64,000 bases of DNA from an uncultured Methylococcaceae bacterium (GTDB lineage: Bacteria > Pseudomonadota > Gammaproteobacteria > Methylococcales > Methylomonadaceae): contig CAIXAE010000045.1 in assembly GCA_903917345.1 (NCBI GenBank), positions 62,001 through 126,000 on the forward strand, given 5' to 3'. The notes below the pieces were generated by a model. The model was given only the letters and a program-made list of their open reading frames with translations, did not search any database and was not told the origin of the DNA. Shown here piece after piece: positions 27,463-35,889 of this stretch. Positions within the stretch are counted from its first letter, which is position 1. Each line of letters begins with the position of its first letter. A program made the position numbers and the translations under genes.

Positions 27463-28542
27463 CTATACTCTAAGTGCCGGTGAGCCATGCTTTCTGAAAT
27501 GATCAAGCACTAAGCCCGCCAATTGACTTAATGGAGCAACCTCATGGACTGCCCCAATGGCTATTGCTTCTTTTGGCATACCGAAAACGACACAAGAAGA
27601 TTCATCTTGGGCAAAATTTTGTGCGCCAGCATTTTTCATTTCTAATAAACCTACAGCCCCATCTTTACCCATACCCGTTAATATAATTCCTATAGCGTTT
27701 TTACCTGCAAATTGCGCAGCAGATTTAAATAGCACATCAACAGAGGGTCTATGTCTATTAACCGGTGGCGCCTGATCCAATTCGGTTACGTAGTTAGCGC
27801 CACTCTTTGCCAAACGCATATGTGAATGTCCAGGTGCAAGATAAGCATGACCCGGTAAAATACGCTCGCCTCCTGATGATTCAACTACGTTGATTTTGCA
27901 TAAACGATCCAATCGCTGAGCAAATGATGTCGTAAAACCTTCTGGCATATGTTGTGTAATCAAAATACCCGGACAATCTGAAGGCATTTGAATTAAAAAT
28001 TCTTTTATGGCTTCAGTTCCACCAGTAGATGCTCCAATAATGATGAGTTTTTCACTACTTAAAAAACGGTTACCGACGACGGGTAACACTTGTGAGGGTT
28101 GTTTTTGTTTTGCTAATTTAGCGTGATACGCAATATTTGATTTTGCAGAATATGCGGTTCTAATTTTATCGGCTAGTAAATCAGCATAATCAAACATACC
28201 TGACTTTATCGCCATTTTTGGTTTAGTAATATAATCAAGCGCTCCTAACTCTAAAGCGCGTAATGTAATTTCAGAACCATATTCAGTTAGCGACGACACC
28301 ATAATCACAGGCATCGGTCTTAACCTCATTAATTTTTCAAGAAAGTCTAAGCCATCCATGCGTGGCATTTCGACGTCTAATGTCAAGACATCAGGATTGG
28401 TTTGTTTAATAAGCTCTCTGGCGACCAAAGGATCGGGCGCTACTCCAACCACTTCCATATCTGGCTGACTTTTTATGATTTCTGTCATGACACTACGAAT
28501 TAACGCAGAATCATCAACAATCAATACTTTTATCTTTTCCAT
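27463..28542 (-). CDS. cheB: chemoreceptor methylesterase CheB
   Basis: A 359-residue protein: receiver with Asp56 ([12 protein letters not shown]), a linker, then a methylesterase domain with [10 protein letters not shown] (catalytic Ser), [17 protein letters not shown] (His) and [13 protein letters not shown] (Asp). It removes methyl groups from, and deamidates, chemoreceptors. It lies 4 bp after cheW. Confidence 0.97.
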   Translation of the reverse strand: MEKIKVLIVDDSALIRSVMTEIIKSQPDMEVVGVAPDPLVARELIKQTNPDVLTLDVEMPRMDGLDFLEKLMRLRPMPVIMVSSLTEYGSEITLRALELGALDYITKPKMAIKSGMFDYADLLADKIRTAYSAKSNIAYHAKLAKQKQPSQVLPVVGNRFLSSEKLIIIGASTGGTEAIKEFLIQMPSDCPGILITQHMPEGFTTSFAQRLDRLCKINVVESSGGERILPGHAYLAPGHSHMRLAKSGANYVTELDQAPPVNRHRPSVDVLFKSAAQFAGKNAIGIILTGMGKDGAVGLLEMKNAGAQNFAQDESSCVVFGMPKEAIAIGAVHEVAPLSQLAGLVLDHFRKHGSPALRV

Positions 28543-28546
28543 TTAT

Positions 28547-29065
28547 TTAGACCAATGACGAGTCTATCAAGCCCATTTCATCACTAGACATTAACTTATC
28601 AATATCTATCAAAATCAGCATCCGTTCATCTATAACGCCTAGGCCCATTAAATAATCGGCATTAAAGGCCGAACCTAACTTTTCTGGTGGTGGCTTAATT
28701 TGATCATGGCTTAACATCGTTACGTCAGTCACACTGTCTACAACAATTCCCATGATTCGATTACTGATATTTAAGATAATGACCACGGTCAAAGCATCAT
28801 AAGTAGGTTCGCCTAAGTTAAACTTTATACGCATATCTAGTATAGGCACGATGATGCCACGCAGATTGACCACCCCCTTTACAAACTCCGGTACATTGGC
28901 AATACGGGTTACTGTTTCATACCCTCTTATTTCCTGTACTTTCAAAATATCAATGCCGTATTCTTCTTCACCTAAAGTAAACGACAGAAATTCTTTGCCA
29001 CTACCCTGGACCGCTGTAGTTTCGGAGTTTCTATAATCTAATGTGGTTGTACTCGATTCAAGCAT
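28547..29065 (-). CDS. cheW: chemotaxis adaptor CheW
   Basis: A 172-residue CheW-fold protein linking receptors to CheA. FTLGEEEYGIDILKVQEIRG, NVPEFVKGVVNLRGIIVPIL and DSVTDVTMLSHDQIKPPP are canonical. Confidence 0.96.
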   Translation of the reverse strand: MLESSTTTLDYRNSETTAVQGSGKEFLSFTLGEEEYGIDILKVQEIRGYETVTRIANVPEFVKGVVNLRGIIVPILDMRIKFNLGEPTYDALTVVIILNISNRIMGIVVDSVTDVTMLSHDQIKPPPEKLGSAFNADYLMGLGVIDERMLILIDIDKLMSSDEMGLIDSSLV

Positions 29066-29107
29066 CGTAATTACTCTATTTAATTAATAATTATTTAATT
29101 TGACTAA

Positions 29108-29725
29108 TCAAAATCCTAAATCAGCTAACATACTGTCAACATCATCTTGTTCCATCGCTAAATCAGGAACAGCAGGACCCGCCAATAAATCAACAGGTTT
29201 ATCAACAGACACTGTTGTCGGAGCATAATCTCTTAATATTTGCGCTAACTCTATTTCTAACTTTTGCGTCAATTCGACAATTTTTTTAATTATTTGCCCC
29301 GTAATATCTTGGAAATCCTGCGCCATCATAATTTCCATCAATCTTGTTTTCTCGCCTTCTGAATTATCAGCAACTCGATTTACAAAACTCAAAGTTTCAG
29401 ACACCAATTCACTAAGCTCATTCGGTACTGCTGAGTTTTCCAGCATGACTTGCCATCGATCTGCAATGCCTTTTGATTGCAATACTTGCTCTGTTTGAAT
29501 AGGTATACTTTCATCCACGGCATTCAGTACTTTATTAGCCGCTTGCTCCGTCAACGTTGCGATATATAACAAACGATCTTGCGAACTCGTAATTTCCCTT
29601 AAGGTTTCATCGAGAACTCTCTCATAACCCAGTTCGCGCATCGCTGTATGAAGTTGCCGAACCGTTGAGCCTAAACGATCGTATAGGGCTTGCTCCCTAT
29701 TTTGCACTTTCACTTTTTCGTTCAT
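29108..29725 (-). CDS. cheZ: CheY-P phosphatase CheZ
   Basis: A 205-residue helical phosphatase. The active helix contains MAQDFQDITGQIIKKI with the catalytic Asp/Gln pair, and the C-terminal peptide DDVDSMLADLGF is the conserved CheY-binding tail. A FlhDC-box-like site lies 60 bp upstream in the 132-bp gap after motB, so the cheZ-to-cheA genes probably have their own promoter. Confidence 0.95.
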   Translation of the reverse strand: MNEKVKVQNREQALYDRLGSTVRQLHTAMRELGYERVLDETLREITSSQDRLLYIATLTEQAANKVLNAVDESIPIQTEQVLQSKGIADRWQVMLENSAVPNELSELVSETLSFVNRVADNSEGEKTRLMEIMMAQDFQDITGQIIKKIVELTQKLEIELAQILRDYAPTTVSVDKPVDLLAGPAVPDLAMEQDDVDSMLADLGF

Positions 29726-29784
29726 TAGACTGTCCTATCATTCATTTTCGACAATTCTAAAATAAAATATCTAAAGCAAATACA

Positions 29785-29805
29785 TAAGAACAAGGCAGAA
29801 ATGCC
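29785..29805 (-). promoter_or_regulatory. FlhDC-box-like motif upstream of cheZ
   Basis: On the plus strand TAAGAAC then AAGGCAGAAATGCC; in the direction of cheZ it reads GGCATTTCTGCC, close to the known FlhD4C2 half-site. It lies 60-80 bp before the cheZ start. Confidence 0.55.
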
Positions 29806-29857
29806 ATGAGATTGAGCCTTAATAAATAAGGATATTAATAACGCATAACCACAGAGA

Positions 29858-30790
29858 TTATTTTGGACTATCAAGAGGCTCTGTCGTATCCCAATTTGAT
29901 TCGGGTGTTTTATTTAAATTTATAGTGGGCCGACTGCCTTCACTTTCAGCTGCTTCTTCAGCATGCTTATTTAATAAAATAATACTGATACGGCGATTAA
30001 TTGAATTCAACGGATCTTGAGCATCTAATAACACAGCTGAAGATAGACCAATCACCCGTAATAACCTGCCTTCCTGCAAACCGCCCTGAATTAATACGCG
30101 TCTCGCTTCATTCGCTCGCTCTGATGAAAGCTCCCAGTTGGTGTACTCTAGGCTACCATTAGCAAAAGGCTTTGCATCGGTATGCCCAGACAAACTAATT
30201 TTATTAGGCATCTCATTTAAGGTAGGTGCTAATTCTTTAATAATAGATTTAGCCGTTGCCGATAACTCTGCACTTGATAAAGCGAACATGGGGCGGTTTT
30301 GCTCATCAACGATTTGCACGCGTAAACCTTCACTCGTGACGTCAATTAATAACTGATTTTTAAAAGGTGTTAATTTAGGATTACTATCAATCAAGTCTTC
30401 TAACGCTCTCTTCATATCCTGCATTTTCCGCTCTTCTTCTTTTTTTAATGCGGACTCTGCTTTTTTAATATTTATTTCTTCTTTTGACTCATTTGTTTTT
30501 TGTATAGCACCGGCTTTCATCTTAGAATCCTGGCCACCGCCTTTAATATTGATTGCGCTAGGACTTGCTCCACTTCCGGTTAACGCAACTTTCACAGGCA
30601 TTTTGAAGTATTCAGCGATACCCCCTCTAACATCCCCATCAATTGAGCCTAATAGCCACATCAATAAAAAGAAAGCCATCATCGCTGTCACAAAATCGGC
30701 ATATGCTATTTTCCAAGCGCCACCATGAGCACCACCTGCAATGATTTTTTTACGTTTTACAATAATGGGTCTGGGCGCTTCTTCAGCCAT
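29858..30790 (-). CDS. motB: flagellar stator subunit MotB
   Basis: A 310-residue stator protein. The membrane helix AWKIAYADFVTAMMAFFLLM holds the ion-carrying Asp, followed by the plug region IAEYFKMPVKVAL, a coiled Lys/Glu-rich linker (about 90-140) and an OmpA-type domain (ISLSGHTDAKPF, NWELSSERANEARRVL). It starts 2 bp after motA. Confidence 0.96.
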   Translation of the reverse strand: MAEEAPRPIIVKRKKIIAGGAHGGAWKIAYADFVTAMMAFFLLMWLLGSIDGDVRGGIAEYFKMPVKVALTGSGASPSAINIKGGGQDSKMKAGAIQKTNESKEEINIKKAESALKKEEERKMQDMKRALEDLIDSNPKLTPFKNQLLIDVTSEGLRVQIVDEQNRPMFALSSAELSATAKSIIKELAPTLNEMPNKISLSGHTDAKPFANGSLEYTNWELSSERANEARRVLIQGGLQEGRLLRVIGLSSAVLLDAQDPLNSINRRISIILLNKHAEEAAESEGSRPTINLNKTPESNWDTTEPLDSPK

Positions 30791-30792
30791 AA

Positions 30793-31659
30793 TTAATTGG
30801 CCTTAGTCTTTGATTGCCTAATGGCATCATCAAACTCTGTAAATGTGGGGCGCTCACTTGAAAACAATACCTTTCGACCGAATTCGACCGCTAAAGGAGG
30901 GGGATAGCCGTTCATACTCGCAATCAACGTAACTTTTATGCAATGGAGCGGTTTTGAAGATTCATGAAGCTTTTGTTCTGACAAGCTCGCTAAGGGCGCG
31001 ACAAATCCATAAGCAAGCAATATTCCTAAAAATGTACCTACTAAGGCGTGGGCAATTAACATACCCAATTCTGCAGGCGGCAAACCGACAGACTCCATGG
31101 TATGTACAACACCCATTACAGCTGCAACAATACCAAAAGCAGGCAAACCATCACCTAATTTGGCAATACAATGCGCCGGCGTCTCTCCTTCCGCATGATG
31201 GGTATCAATTTCATTGTCCATTAAATTTTCTATTTGGAATGGATCCGCTTTACCTGACACCAATAAGCGTAAATAATCCGTTAGAAACTCTACGATATGA
31301 TGATTCTCTAAAACGATAGGATATTCTGAAAACAAAGCACTTTCATGAGGTCTTTCGACATCTGATTCAACAGCCATCAAACCATCTGTACGAATTTTAT
31401 TAAGCAACCGATACATCAACAATAATAATTCAATATATAACTGACGATCGTATTTACCGCCTTTAAATAATGTGGGCAAAGCTTTTATAGTGGCTTTGAT
31501 GGACTTCATATCATTACCCACAAAAAAAGCGCCCACTGCGGCACCACCGATCATGAGTAATTCTAACGGCTGAAACAATGCCGCAACATGACCACCTGCC
31601 AAGACGAAGCCTCCAAACACAGAAGCCATGATAATGACATAACCTATTGCTACCCACAT
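30793..31659 (-). CDS. motA: flagellar stator subunit MotA
   Basis: A 288-residue four-helix stator protein of the long MotA type (GGHVAALFQPLELLMIGGAA start, PAFGIVAAVMGVVHTMESVG, HALVGTFLGILLAYGFVAPL). Its start codon overlaps the stop of the CBS gene (TAATG), so the two are translationally coupled. Confidence 0.96.
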   Translation of the reverse strand: MWVAIGYVIIMASVFGGFVLAGGHVAALFQPLELLMIGGAAVGAFFVGNDMKSIKATIKALPTLFKGGKYDRQLYIELLLLMYRLLNKIRTDGLMAVESDVERPHESALFSEYPIVLENHHIVEFLTDYLRLLVSGKADPFQIENLMDNEIDTHHAEGETPAHCIAKLGDGLPAFGIVAAVMGVVHTMESVGLPPAELGMLIAHALVGTFLGILLAYGFVAPLASLSEQKLHESSKPLHCIKVTLIASMNGYPPPLAVEFGRKVLFSSERPTFTEFDDAIRQSKTKAN

Positions 31660-32093
31660 TAGTTATTGTTCCTTATAGTATAGGCAGCGGAAATCTGATC
31701 AAAATGGCGAAATATATCGCTACGAGTGATGATGCCAACTGGCGTATTATTTTCATCAACAATCGGTATACAACCGACACGTTTTGTTTTGAAGGTATCA
31801 ATGACATCAAATATGCACGCATTGATAGGGAGAGAGATGGGTTGTCGAGTCACGATCTCATGAACACGTTGATTTAACTTTGCCATGTCTCGTGTGTTAT
31901 AAACATGACTTTCTAAACTAGGACTTAAAGCCCTGAGTAAATCACGTTCTGATACGACACCAAATAGTTCAGCTTCTTCGACAACTATGATATGTCGAAT
32001 TTTACGGTGAGAAAAAATCTCTTTAATCTCATAAACAGCATCATCTAAACCAATGGTGACCACTGGCTTAGTCATAATTTCACTTATTTTCAT
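31659..32093 (-). CDS. tandem CBS-domain protein
   Basis: A 144-residue protein made of two CBS motifs (residues about 5-60 and 75-135): MTKPVVTIGLDDAVYEIKEI, VVSERDLLRAL, and TRQPISLPINACIFDVIDTF, PVGIITRSDIF. CBS pairs bind adenine nucleotides or related ligands. It sits between flhC (60 bp) and motA (stop-start overlap), which suggests that stator production or activity is tied to a nucleotide signal; that link is inference. Confidence 0.88.
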   Translation of the reverse strand: MKISEIMTKPVVTIGLDDAVYEIKEIFSHRKIRHIIVVEEAELFGVVSERDLLRALSPSLESHVYNTRDMAKLNQRVHEIVTRQPISLPINACIFDVIDTFKTKRVGCIPIVDENNTPVGIITRSDIFRHFDQISAAYTIRNNN

Positions 32094-32153
32094 GACTCAC
32101 CACCCTACCCTTTTTTGGTTTAGCTTTATTTACCTAAACTCATTCTCTAAAGC

Positions 32154-32705
32154 CTAACTCGCTATGAGCATTAACTCTTCACTGGCTTTACGCGTTTTGC
32201 CTGCCCGGCTAGGTACGTGACATAAACCACATACATTATGAATTCGATCATATGGCTGAAAGATGAATTTACCTGAGCAACATTCACACGTTGCAACGGT
32301 TAACATTGAACTATTAATAAACCGTATTAATGTCCAAGCTCTTGTTAACGATAGAACAGGTTCCTCACCTAACTCAGCCGGCATCTGCTCCAAATACAAT
32401 TTGTACGCCTTGATATTTGCTTCAATCCCTGTCAAAGATGTATTGGTAATCAATTGCTGATAAATTACAATAAACAAAGATGAATGGATATTAGGTTGCC
32501 ATGTTAGAAACCAATCCACAGAAAAAGGTAACATCCCTTTTGGTGGTGACTCACCGCGTAATTCTTTATAAAGTTTGATTAATCGATCTCTAGAAAGACC
32601 TATTTCCATTTCCAGCAATTGCAATCGGGCGCCAAATTTAATCAATTCTGATGCCAGTTGAATTTCTTTTAGTTCTTCCAGAATACCTTGTTGCTTTCTA
32701 GCCAT
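32154..32705 (-). CDS. flhC: flagellar master regulator subunit FlhC
   Basis: A 183-residue transcription activator that forms FlhD4C2 with FlhD. The zinc site is visible as CECC and CGLC near residues 138-160 (matching the C-x2-C ... C-x2-C of E. coli FlhC), and the N-terminus (ASELIKFGARLQLLEMEIGL, LYKELRGESPPKGMLPFS) is typical. It lies 28 bp after flhD. Confidence 0.95.
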   Translation of the reverse strand: MARKQQGILEELKEIQLASELIKFGARLQLLEMEIGLSRDRLIKLYKELRGESPPKGMLPFSVDWFLTWQPNIHSSLFIVIYQQLITNTSLTGIEANIKAYKLYLEQMPAELGEEPVLSLTRAWTLIRFINSSMLTVATCECCSGKFIFQPYDRIHNVCGLCHVPSRAGKTRKASEELMLIAS

Positions 32706-32733
32706 GACCTATCTCCATCGAGAGTTATAGTAT

Positions 32734-33051
32734 TTAGGAAATCTCTCTAACCGGTTGGTTAGCTAATAAAATAGTTGAATGCGCATGTGACATAGACAAT
32801 GACTTCTTATCGTGTGTTAACATTTCTAACATCATGACATCATCAAATCGGAAACTTGCAATCATAGTAGGCGTAGTAGCTAGTTTCATTAACTGCGCTG
32901 TACTCAAATTATTAATGATATTCGCAATTTCGAGACTAATACCCAATCTATAAATAGCCATATCAATATCTTCACGAATAATATGCTGCGCTAACATTAA
33001 ATAATTTAAATTAATATCGCGTATTTCTCGGATCAAATTATCTGTATTCAT
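32734..33051 (-). CDS. flhD: flagellar master regulator subunit FlhD
   Basis: A 105-residue all-helical protein with the FlhD pattern IRDINLNYLMLAQHIIREDI and YRLGISLEIANIINNLSTAQ. It activates class II flagellar promoters as FlhD4C2. Slightly shorter than E. coli FlhD. First gene of the flhDC-CBS-motAB run. Two 13-bp direct repeats lie upstream. Confidence 0.94.
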   Translation of the reverse strand: MNTDNLIREIRDINLNYLMLAQHIIREDIDMAIYRLGISLEIANIINNLSTAQLMKLATTPTMIASFRFDDVMMLEMLTHDKKSLSMSHAHSTILLANQPVREIS

Positions 33052-33215
33052 TTCTCACCTCATCAAGCTTTTAACGTGACAGCAATTGCAATTTTTTATT
33101 ATTGTTTTGCTGATTTATAATGACTGATTAAATAACTTCTAGACTGTTAATGTTTATTAACAATTGGTGACAATTTTCCATTAGCAACGCTAATCGGGGA
33201 ATAAGCCAAAGCCCA

Positions 33216-33251
33216 TTAATTAATACAGATAAAATTGTTTAATTAATACAG
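33216..33251 (-). promoter_or_regulatory. two 13-bp direct repeats upstream of flhD
   Basis: TTAATTAATACAG occurs exactly at 33216-33228 and again at 33239-33251, 23 bp apart start to start, 165-200 bp before flhD. Each copy has a TTAATTAA palindrome. Repeated sites about two helical turns apart suggest an operator for a regulator of flhDC, possibly the NarL-type protein encoded next door. Confidence 0.45.
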
Positions 33252-33334
33252 TCTTTGTCTTACAAGTATTGAGGGGTATGTTTGAAGGGTTATAGCTTTA
33301 TTAATGAAATACAGAGATATACACAATTTAAAGC

Positions 33335-33991
33335 CTATAGACCCACACCTAGTTCTACTAAGTTATGCTCCATGGCATAGCGCATTAAATCAGCATTGTG
33401 GCGTAACTCTAATTTATTTAAGACCCTAGCCCTATACATGCTGATAGTTTTAACGGACAAATTTAACTTTAATGCGATATCACCCACTGATAAACCGCTG
33501 GCAATCAATTGTAAAGTTTGTAATTCACGTTCTGAAAGCTTTTCATGTTCAGCAATTTCAAAATCATCTTGAACTCGATTGGCTAGCTCTTGTGCCAATG
33601 CAGGGCTAATATACTTTTTACCTAAAAACACACAATCAATAGCCTCAGCTAAAGACTGTATGGTTTGCTGTTTAGTTAAATATCCAGATGCCCCCAACTT
33701 AAGCGATCTAATGGCATATTTCATTTCCTCATGAGCGGAATAAACCAATATCTTCATATCACGAAACTCTTTTTTTAGTTGCTTAAGCACATTCAAAGAA
33801 TCTCCGTGTTGAAAGTTGATATCTAATAATAATAAATCTGGCGTATTTGTCCGACAAACTCCGATGATCATGCTGACATCATTAGTTTCTGCAACGATCG
33901 AATAATTCGGATTTTTTTCTAGCATGACCTTAATGGCGTAACGAATAATATCGTGGTCATCAGCTATGGCAATTTTCTTTGTAGAATTCAT
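33335..33991 (-). CDS. NarL/LuxR-type response regulator
   Basis: A 218-residue regulator: receiver with Asp57 (LLLLDINFQHGDSL) and Lys in YLTKQQT, then a C-terminal LuxR helix-turn-helix (LSERELQTLQLIASGLSVGD, LNLSVKTISMYRARVLNKL). It resembles the FixJ/UvrY/GacA group. No sensor kinase is adjacent. It lies just upstream of flhDC on the same strand, so control of flhDC is a fair guess. Confidence 0.92.
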   Translation of the reverse strand: MNSTKKIAIADDHDIIRYAIKVMLEKNPNYSIVAETNDVSMIIGVCRTNTPDLLLLDINFQHGDSLNVLKQLKKEFRDMKILVYSAHEEMKYAIRSLKLGASGYLTKQQTIQSLAEAIDCVFLGKKYISPALAQELANRVQDDFEIAEHEKLSERELQTLQLIASGLSVGDIALKLNLSVKTISMYRARVLNKLELRHNADLMRYAMEHNLVELGVGL

Positions 33992-34036
33992 TGGAACAAT
34001 TTCTTTGCTTTAAATATCACGTGTAATATTTTTATT

Positions 34037-34639
34037 TTAATTGAATAACTCAATATCGCCAGCAACTTCCGTAGTTTGTAAACTACTGCGATACCCTTGC
34101 TCTTGTATAATAATTTCCGAATGTTGAGCACCCATCATCTTCTTAACTAACACCCTGCCAGTGTGTGGGAAAAAATTAACTCTACGTGGATAAACATCTA
34201 ATAAATCGGATGACACCACTGGAATGCCTTCCATTTCCAAATAATCCAAACTGAACTTAGCATTTTTCTCACCAATATTAGTCGTTTTTAAATGCTTAAT
34301 AACAGCACCGCCTCCAAATAACTTTGCCTCCAATTGATTACGCTTAGCCCCTAATTTAAGCACATTATTTATCAACATTTCCATTGCATATGCACCATAG
34401 CGAGCTGAACTGCTTCCCCAAGCACTTGGCCCAGTTGCATTTTCTGGCAACATGAAATGATTCATCCCACCAATACCAGTTTGCTTATCACGGATACAGG
34501 CGGCAACACAGGAACCCAACACTGTAACAATCATCGTATCATCAGAACAAGCATAAAAGTCACCGGGCAACAATTTCACCGCCTTTATATCAAAAGCTCT
34601 ATCGTAATATAACTTCAGAGGTGTCGTAAGCGCTTTCAT
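34037..34639 (-). CDS. cheD: chemoreceptor glutamine deamidase CheD
   Basis: A 200-residue deamidase. The catalytic Cys is in VTVLGSCVAACIRD, and the His in GGMNHFMLPE; KLFGGGAVI is also conserved. I chose ATG 34639 because GAGGT lies 8-12 bp before it (34648-34652); an in-frame TTG at 34654 overlaps that site. The tail GDIELFN resembles the GDVELF tail of the helical chemotaxis protein. cheR lies 27 bp upstream. Confidence 0.95.
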   Translation of the reverse strand: MKALTTPLKLYYDRAFDIKAVKLLPGDFYACSDDTMIVTVLGSCVAACIRDKQTGIGGMNHFMLPENATGPSAWGSSSARYGAYAMEMLINNVLKLGAKRNQLEAKLFGGGAVIKHLKTTNIGEKNAKFSLDYLEMEGIPVVSSDLLDVYPRRVNFFPHTGRVLVKKMMGAQHSEIIIQEQGYRSSLQTTEVAGDIELFN

Positions 34640-34666
34640 AGCATAGTACCTCAAAAGTAATTGATG

Positions 34667-35497
34667 TTAACTAGCAATACCATAGATTGTGCGTCCCTTT
34701 TTTACCAAAATATCAGCTGCATGATAAAAATTTTCTGAATGACCCGCAAAAAGCAAACTCTCCTTGGTCATCAGAGGCACAAACTTTTTCAAAATACTAA
34801 GCTGTGTGTCTTTATCAAAATAAATCATCACATTTCTACAAAAAATCACATCAAATGGACCTTGAATATTCCAATTTTTCTCTAATAAATTAAGTGATTG
34901 AAAAGTTATCATGTTTTTTAATTCTGATCTGACACTGACATTACCCTGCTGATCACCTTTGCCTTTTAAAAAAAATCTCTTTTTTAATTCTGGTGACAAT
35001 TTCTCAATACGGTCGATACTATAAATACCTGCTTCCGCTGTCTTTAACACTTGAGTATCAATATCTGTCGCCAGTATCTGTACGCATGAACTTAAACTAC
35101 CTAAGGCTTCAATCGCTGTCATTGCAAGTGTATAAGGTTCTTCACCTGTAGAAGACGCACTACACCATATTTTAATGGTGCGATTTGATACAACACTACG
35201 TAAATAATCAGCTAAGATTGTGAAATGTTCGGGCTCCCTAAAAAAAGCCGTTAAATTAGTGGTCAGTGCATTAATAAAGGCTTCTCTCTCTGCACTTTGA
35301 GTTTGCACTATGCGCAAATACTCTTCAAAGCTAGTAACTCCAGTAACTCTCAATCGCCTAGCAACGCGGTTATATGCCATTTCACTTTTTGAATTGGATA
35401 AGTTAATACCCGCATGTTCATATATTAATTTACGAATCTGCTGGAAATCCTCATCAGTAAAATGAAACTGTCTGCCTTGTATCGTTGGAATATTCAT
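34667..35497 (-). CDS. cheR: chemoreceptor methyltransferase CheR
   Basis: A 276-residue SAM-dependent glutamyl methyltransferase. N-terminal helical part (FQQIRKLIYEHAGINLSNSK), then IKIWCSASSTGEEPYTLAMT (SAM motif I), LATDIDTQVLKTAEAGIYS and FDVIFCRNVMIYFDKDTQ. Together with CheB and CheD it gives complete adaptation. The receptor at 35.9 kb ends in DDWEEF, a possible CheR/CheD tether. Confidence 0.96.
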   Translation of the reverse strand: MNIPTIQGRQFHFTDEDFQQIRKLIYEHAGINLSNSKSEMAYNRVARRLRVTGVTSFEEYLRIVQTQSAEREAFINALTTNLTAFFREPEHFTILADYLRSVVSNRTIKIWCSASSTGEEPYTLAMTAIEALGSLSSCVQILATDIDTQVLKTAEAGIYSIDRIEKLSPELKKRFFLKGKGDQQGNVSVRSELKNMITFQSLNLLEKNWNIQGPFDVIFCRNVMIYFDKDTQLSILKKFVPLMTKESLLFAGHSENFYHAADILVKKGRTIYGIAS

Positions 35498-35889
35498 CTA
35501 TAGGGTATGCAAACCTAGGAAATGAAAAATATACATTTAGCCATATAAATAGCGTGACTCTATGCAATTATCATAAAAACTCTATTTTATAGAACCATTT
35601 TAAATTTTAAGCCGCGAATAAAGCACAGAATAAGTGTCTATTTGAACAATCAGAACGCCAATAAAGGTAGCGAATTAACTATGTATTTATTACTAGATTG
35701 AATAATATGAAATGGAAACTAAAAATTACAATCGACAAAAATGCCCTCTATTTAAATCTTTGAAATATCGCAAATCGACTAAACTCACGAATGTTTGGAA
35801 TGTCTTACTAAAACGCTCTGCATACAACGTTCATTGAGAATGCTTGCAGCAAGACATATATTTTCATTTCCTGAAAAAGGTGCTAAGCA
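35498..35889. other. divergent intergenic region between cheR and a chemoreceptor
   Basis: A 392-bp AT-rich region that must hold promoters for cheR-cheD (leftward) and the receptor (rightward). AAATAGCG at 35547-35554 resembles the core of a FlhDC half-site, and GCCGCGAA near 35610 matches six of eight bases of a FliA -10, but its -35 is poor. GCAAACC near 35508 is not part of a c-di-GMP riboswitch. Confidence 0.3.

Noticed and set aside
35498-35540. c-di-GMP riboswitch suggested by GCAAACC
   Set aside because: The conserved GACGCAAAGCC part and stems are missing.
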